A stretch of DNA of 64,000 bases from Rhizobium mongolense subsp. loessense (GTDB lineage Bacteria > Pseudomonadota > Alphaproteobacteria > Rhizobiales > Rhizobiaceae). Position 1 is the first letter of the stretch. The number at the start of each line of letters is the position of its first letter. A model generated the notes under the pieces. That model saw nothing but the letters and a program-made list of their open reading frames with translations, was not told the DNA's origin and did no database searches. The stretch covers positions 434,001-498,000 of the forward strand of contig NZ_FMTM01000001.1 in the NCBI RefSeq assembly GCF_900099775.1, given 5' to 3'. Positions 62,313 to 64,000 of the stretch are shown piece after piece. The position numbers and the translations under genes were made by a program.

Positions 62313-63611
62313 ATGACAGTTGAGTGCACCCGGCTCAAATCCGGGCTGACAGTAGTAACCCAGACAATGCCGCATCTTGAAAGCGTCGCACTGGGCGTCT
62401 GGATCAAATCAGGTTCGCGCAACGAAACGGAAGACGAGCATGGCATAGCCCACCTGCTCGAACACATGGCTTTCAAGGGTACCGCACGCCGCTCGGCCCG
62501 CGACATCGCCGAGGAAATCGAGGATGTGGGCGGCGAAGTGAACGCGGCCACCTCGACCGAAACGACGTCCTACTACGCCCGCGTGCTGAAGGATTACGTG
62601 CCGCTCGCCGTCGATATTCTCGCCGACATCCTGACCGAATCGGCCTTCGAGGAAGACGAGCTCGAACGGGAGAAGCAGGTGATCCTGCAGGAGATCAATG
62701 CGGCGAACGACACGCCGGACGACGTGGTATTCGACAAGTTTTCCGAGACCGCCTATCGCAACCAGACGCTCGGCCGCGCCATCCTCGGCACGCCGGAGAC
62801 CGTCGTCTCCTTCTCGCCGCAACAGATCCGCAACTATCTCGGCCGCAACTATACGACCGATCGCATGTTCGTCGTTGCCGCCGGCGCAGTCGATCACGAC
62901 GAATTCGTGCGCATGGTGGAACAGCGCTTCGCGAGCCTGCCGACCGCGCCGAGCGCGCCGCCGGTCATCGAGACCGCCCGCTATATCGGGGGCAGCGTAC
63001 GCGAGACGCGCGACCTGATGGACGCGCAGATCCTGCTCGGCTTCGAGGGCAAAGCCTATCATGCCCGCGACTTCTACTGTTCGCAGATCCTTGCCAACAT
63101 CCTCGGCGGCGGCATGTCCTCCCGCCTCTTCCAGGAAGTGCGCGAGATCCGCGGCCTTTGCTATTCGATCTATGCCTTCCACTGGGGCTTTTCCGACACC
63201 GGCATCTTCGGCATCCATGCCGCAACAGGCGGCGAGAACCTTCCCGAACTCGTACCGGTGATCATCGACGAGTTACATAAGTCGGCCGGCTTCATCGAGC
63301 AGAAGGAGATCGAGCGTGCCCGTGCGCAGATTCGCGCCCAGCTTCTGATGGGGCAGGAAAGCCCTGCCGCCCGCGCCGGCCAGATCGCCCGCCAGATGAT
63401 GCTCTACGGCGGCCCGATCTCCAATCAGGAAATGATGGAACGGCTCGAGGGCATCACAATCGAGCGTCTCACCGATCTCGCCGGCCGGCTGTTCTTCGAC
63501 ACTGTGCCGACGCTTTCGGCAATCGGCCCGCTGGAGCAACTGGCACCGACGGAAGATATCGTCGCCTCGCTGTCCGCTCCCCTGCCGCAGTCGAAAACTG
63601 CAAGCCTCTGA
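62313..63611 (+). CDS. M16 family zinc peptidase (mitochondrial processing peptidase-like)
   Basis: A 432-residue metalloprotease. The HxxEH zinc motif is in HGIAHLLEHMAFKGTARRSA near residue 45-55, with the third ligand in LEREKQVILQEINAANDTPD. The C-terminal half repeats the fold (QILANILGGGMSSRLFQEVR with LCYSIYAF). The family is the ancestor of mitochondrial MPP; the bacterial form degrades peptides. ATG at 62313. It follows thrC closely, an arrangement common in Rhizobiales, so cotranscription is likely. Confidence 0.9.
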   Translation: MTVECTRLKSGLTVVTQTMPHLESVALGVWIKSGSRNETEDEHGIAHLLEHMAFKGTARRSARDIAEEIEDVGGEVNAATSTETTSYYARVLKDYVPLAVDILADILTESAFEEDELEREKQVILQEINAANDTPDDVVFDKFSETAYRNQTLGRAILGTPETVVSFSPQQIRNYLGRNYTTDRMFVVAAGAVDHDEFVRMVEQRFASLPTAPSAPPVIETARYIGGSVRETRDLMDAQILLGFEGKAYHARDFYCSQILANILGGGMSSRLFQEVREIRGLCYSIYAFHWGFSDTGIFGIHAATGGENLPELVPVIIDELHKSAGFIEQKEIERARAQIRAQLLMGQESPAARAGQIARQMMLYGGPISNQEMMERLEGITIERLTDLAGRLFFDTVPTLSAIGPLEQLAPTEDIVASLSAPLPQSKTASL

Positions 63612-63639
63612 GCCGCGTTCCATCTGCCGGGAGTGATCG

Positions 63640-64000
63640 ATGCCAAAATCGGTTTTTCGATTCCTGTCGCGGCAGCCGGAGGCGGTGGAGCTCGAAAACG
63701 ACCGCTATGCGCTGAGGCTTCCCCGCTATCAGGATTTCAACCAGTGGCACAAGCTGCGCTCCGCCAGCCGCAAATTCCTGGAGCCCTGGGAACCGACATG
63801 GCGTCGCGACGAGCTGACAGAGGGCGCCTATCGCGCCCGCGTCATCCGCGGCAAGCAGGAATACGCGTCCGGCCAGGCGATACCGCTGTTCCTGTTCCTG
63901 AAACCAGACATGGAACTGCTCGGCGGGATCACGATCGGCTATATCCGCCGCGGCGCGGCGCAGAGCTGCATGATCGGCTACTGGATGGGCGAGAAGCATG
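63640..64000 (+). CDS. GNAT acetyltransferase (RimJ/RimL-like), 3' end cut by window
   Basis: The first 120 residues of an acetyltransferase: MPKSVFRFLSRQPEAVELEN, LRLPRYQDFNQWHKLRSASR, and LLGGITIGYIRRGAAQ with CMIGYWMGEKH. The last segment matches motif D/A of RimJ-like enzymes that acetylate ribosomal protein N-termini. GGGAG precedes ATG at 63640. The rest lies beyond the window. Confidence 0.85.
   Translation, partial: MPKSVFRFLSRQPEAVELENDRYALRLPRYQDFNQWHKLRSASRKFLEPWEPTWRRDELTEGAYRARVIRGKQEYASGQAIPLFLFLKPDMELLGGITIGYIRRGAAQSCMIGYWMGEKH

Overview
The window looks like chromosomal DNA from an alphaproteobacterium of the order Hyphomicrobiales, most likely Rhizobium in the broad sense. 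The base composition is GC-rich and many starts are GTG or TTG. The gene set includes the GANTC methylase CcrM, a BetIBA cluster, an L-asparaginase of the Rhizobium etli type, the NadQ-NadABC arrangement, an APS-reductase sulfate pathway and pyruvate phosphate dikinase. No rRNA operon, phage, insertion sequence or CRISPR array was seen. Two tRNAs (Pro-CGG and Gln-UUG) lie near 40 kb. All functional calls come from reading motifs in the translated sequence; no database was searched.

Layout. 0-2.4 kb: a cut-off MFS exporter divergent from a LysR regulator. 2.5-5.2 kb: a peptidoglycan island with a SleB-like hydrolase and two tandem L,D-transpeptidase lipoproteins. 5.2-9.4 kb: a small hypothetical, an alpha/beta hydrolase, an ATP-dependent DNA ligase and its metallo-beta-lactamase exonuclease partner, separated by a GC-rich intergenic repeat. 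9.5-12.7 kb: a glycerophosphodiesterase-like protein, a Tat-exported beta-helix protein and a GST. 12.7-17.0 kb: nadQ-nadA-nadB-nadC with a promoter and palindromic operator. 17-24.6 kb: regulators (LysR, DeoR, SufR-like) with divergently placed targets, a second GST, an asparaginase and an MFS transporter. 24.6-29.6 kb: a methyltransferase, a quinone oxidoreductase, an EAL-CBS-GGDEF protein, an orphan ParD and HdeD. 29.7-33.5 kb: betI-betB-betA for glycine betaine synthesis. 33.7-34.2 kb: a decayed VapBC module. 34.2-39.5 kb: a small membrane/periplasmic pair, then an Rrf2 regulator divergent from cysH-cysD-cysN. 39.6-45.6 kb: the tRNAs, a lipoprotein, and a tightly packed four-gene operon of unknown purpose (cupin, MBL hydrolase, DCC protein, DUF4166 fusion). 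46-57.1 kb: housekeeping genes ppdK, smc, a dsbA-like gene, a DUF721/dciA-like gene, mutY, a HAD gene and ccrM. 57.2-59.2 kb: a MNT/HEPN toxin-antitoxin relic, a NIPSNAP/ABM pair and an ArsR-like regulator. 59.3 kb to the end: a HAD phosphatase, a lipoprotein, thrC, an M16 peptidase and a cut-off GNAT acetyltransferase.

How the parts work together. The nad genes make quinolinate from aspartate and convert it to nicotinate mononucleotide under likely NadQ control. CysD/CysN make APS, and CysH reduces it directly, which fits the absence of an APS-kinase domain. BetB and BetA oxidise choline to betaine under BetI. Smc, CcrM, the DUF721/DciA-like protein and MutY serve chromosome segregation, cell-cycle methylation, replication and repair. 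The most unusual signals are regulatory palindromes at the nad, cys, SufR-like/MFS and DeoR loci, three toxin-antitoxin remnants each decayed by a different route, a candidate small RNA downstream of smc, and the uncharacterised cupin-MBL-DCC-DUF4166 operon.
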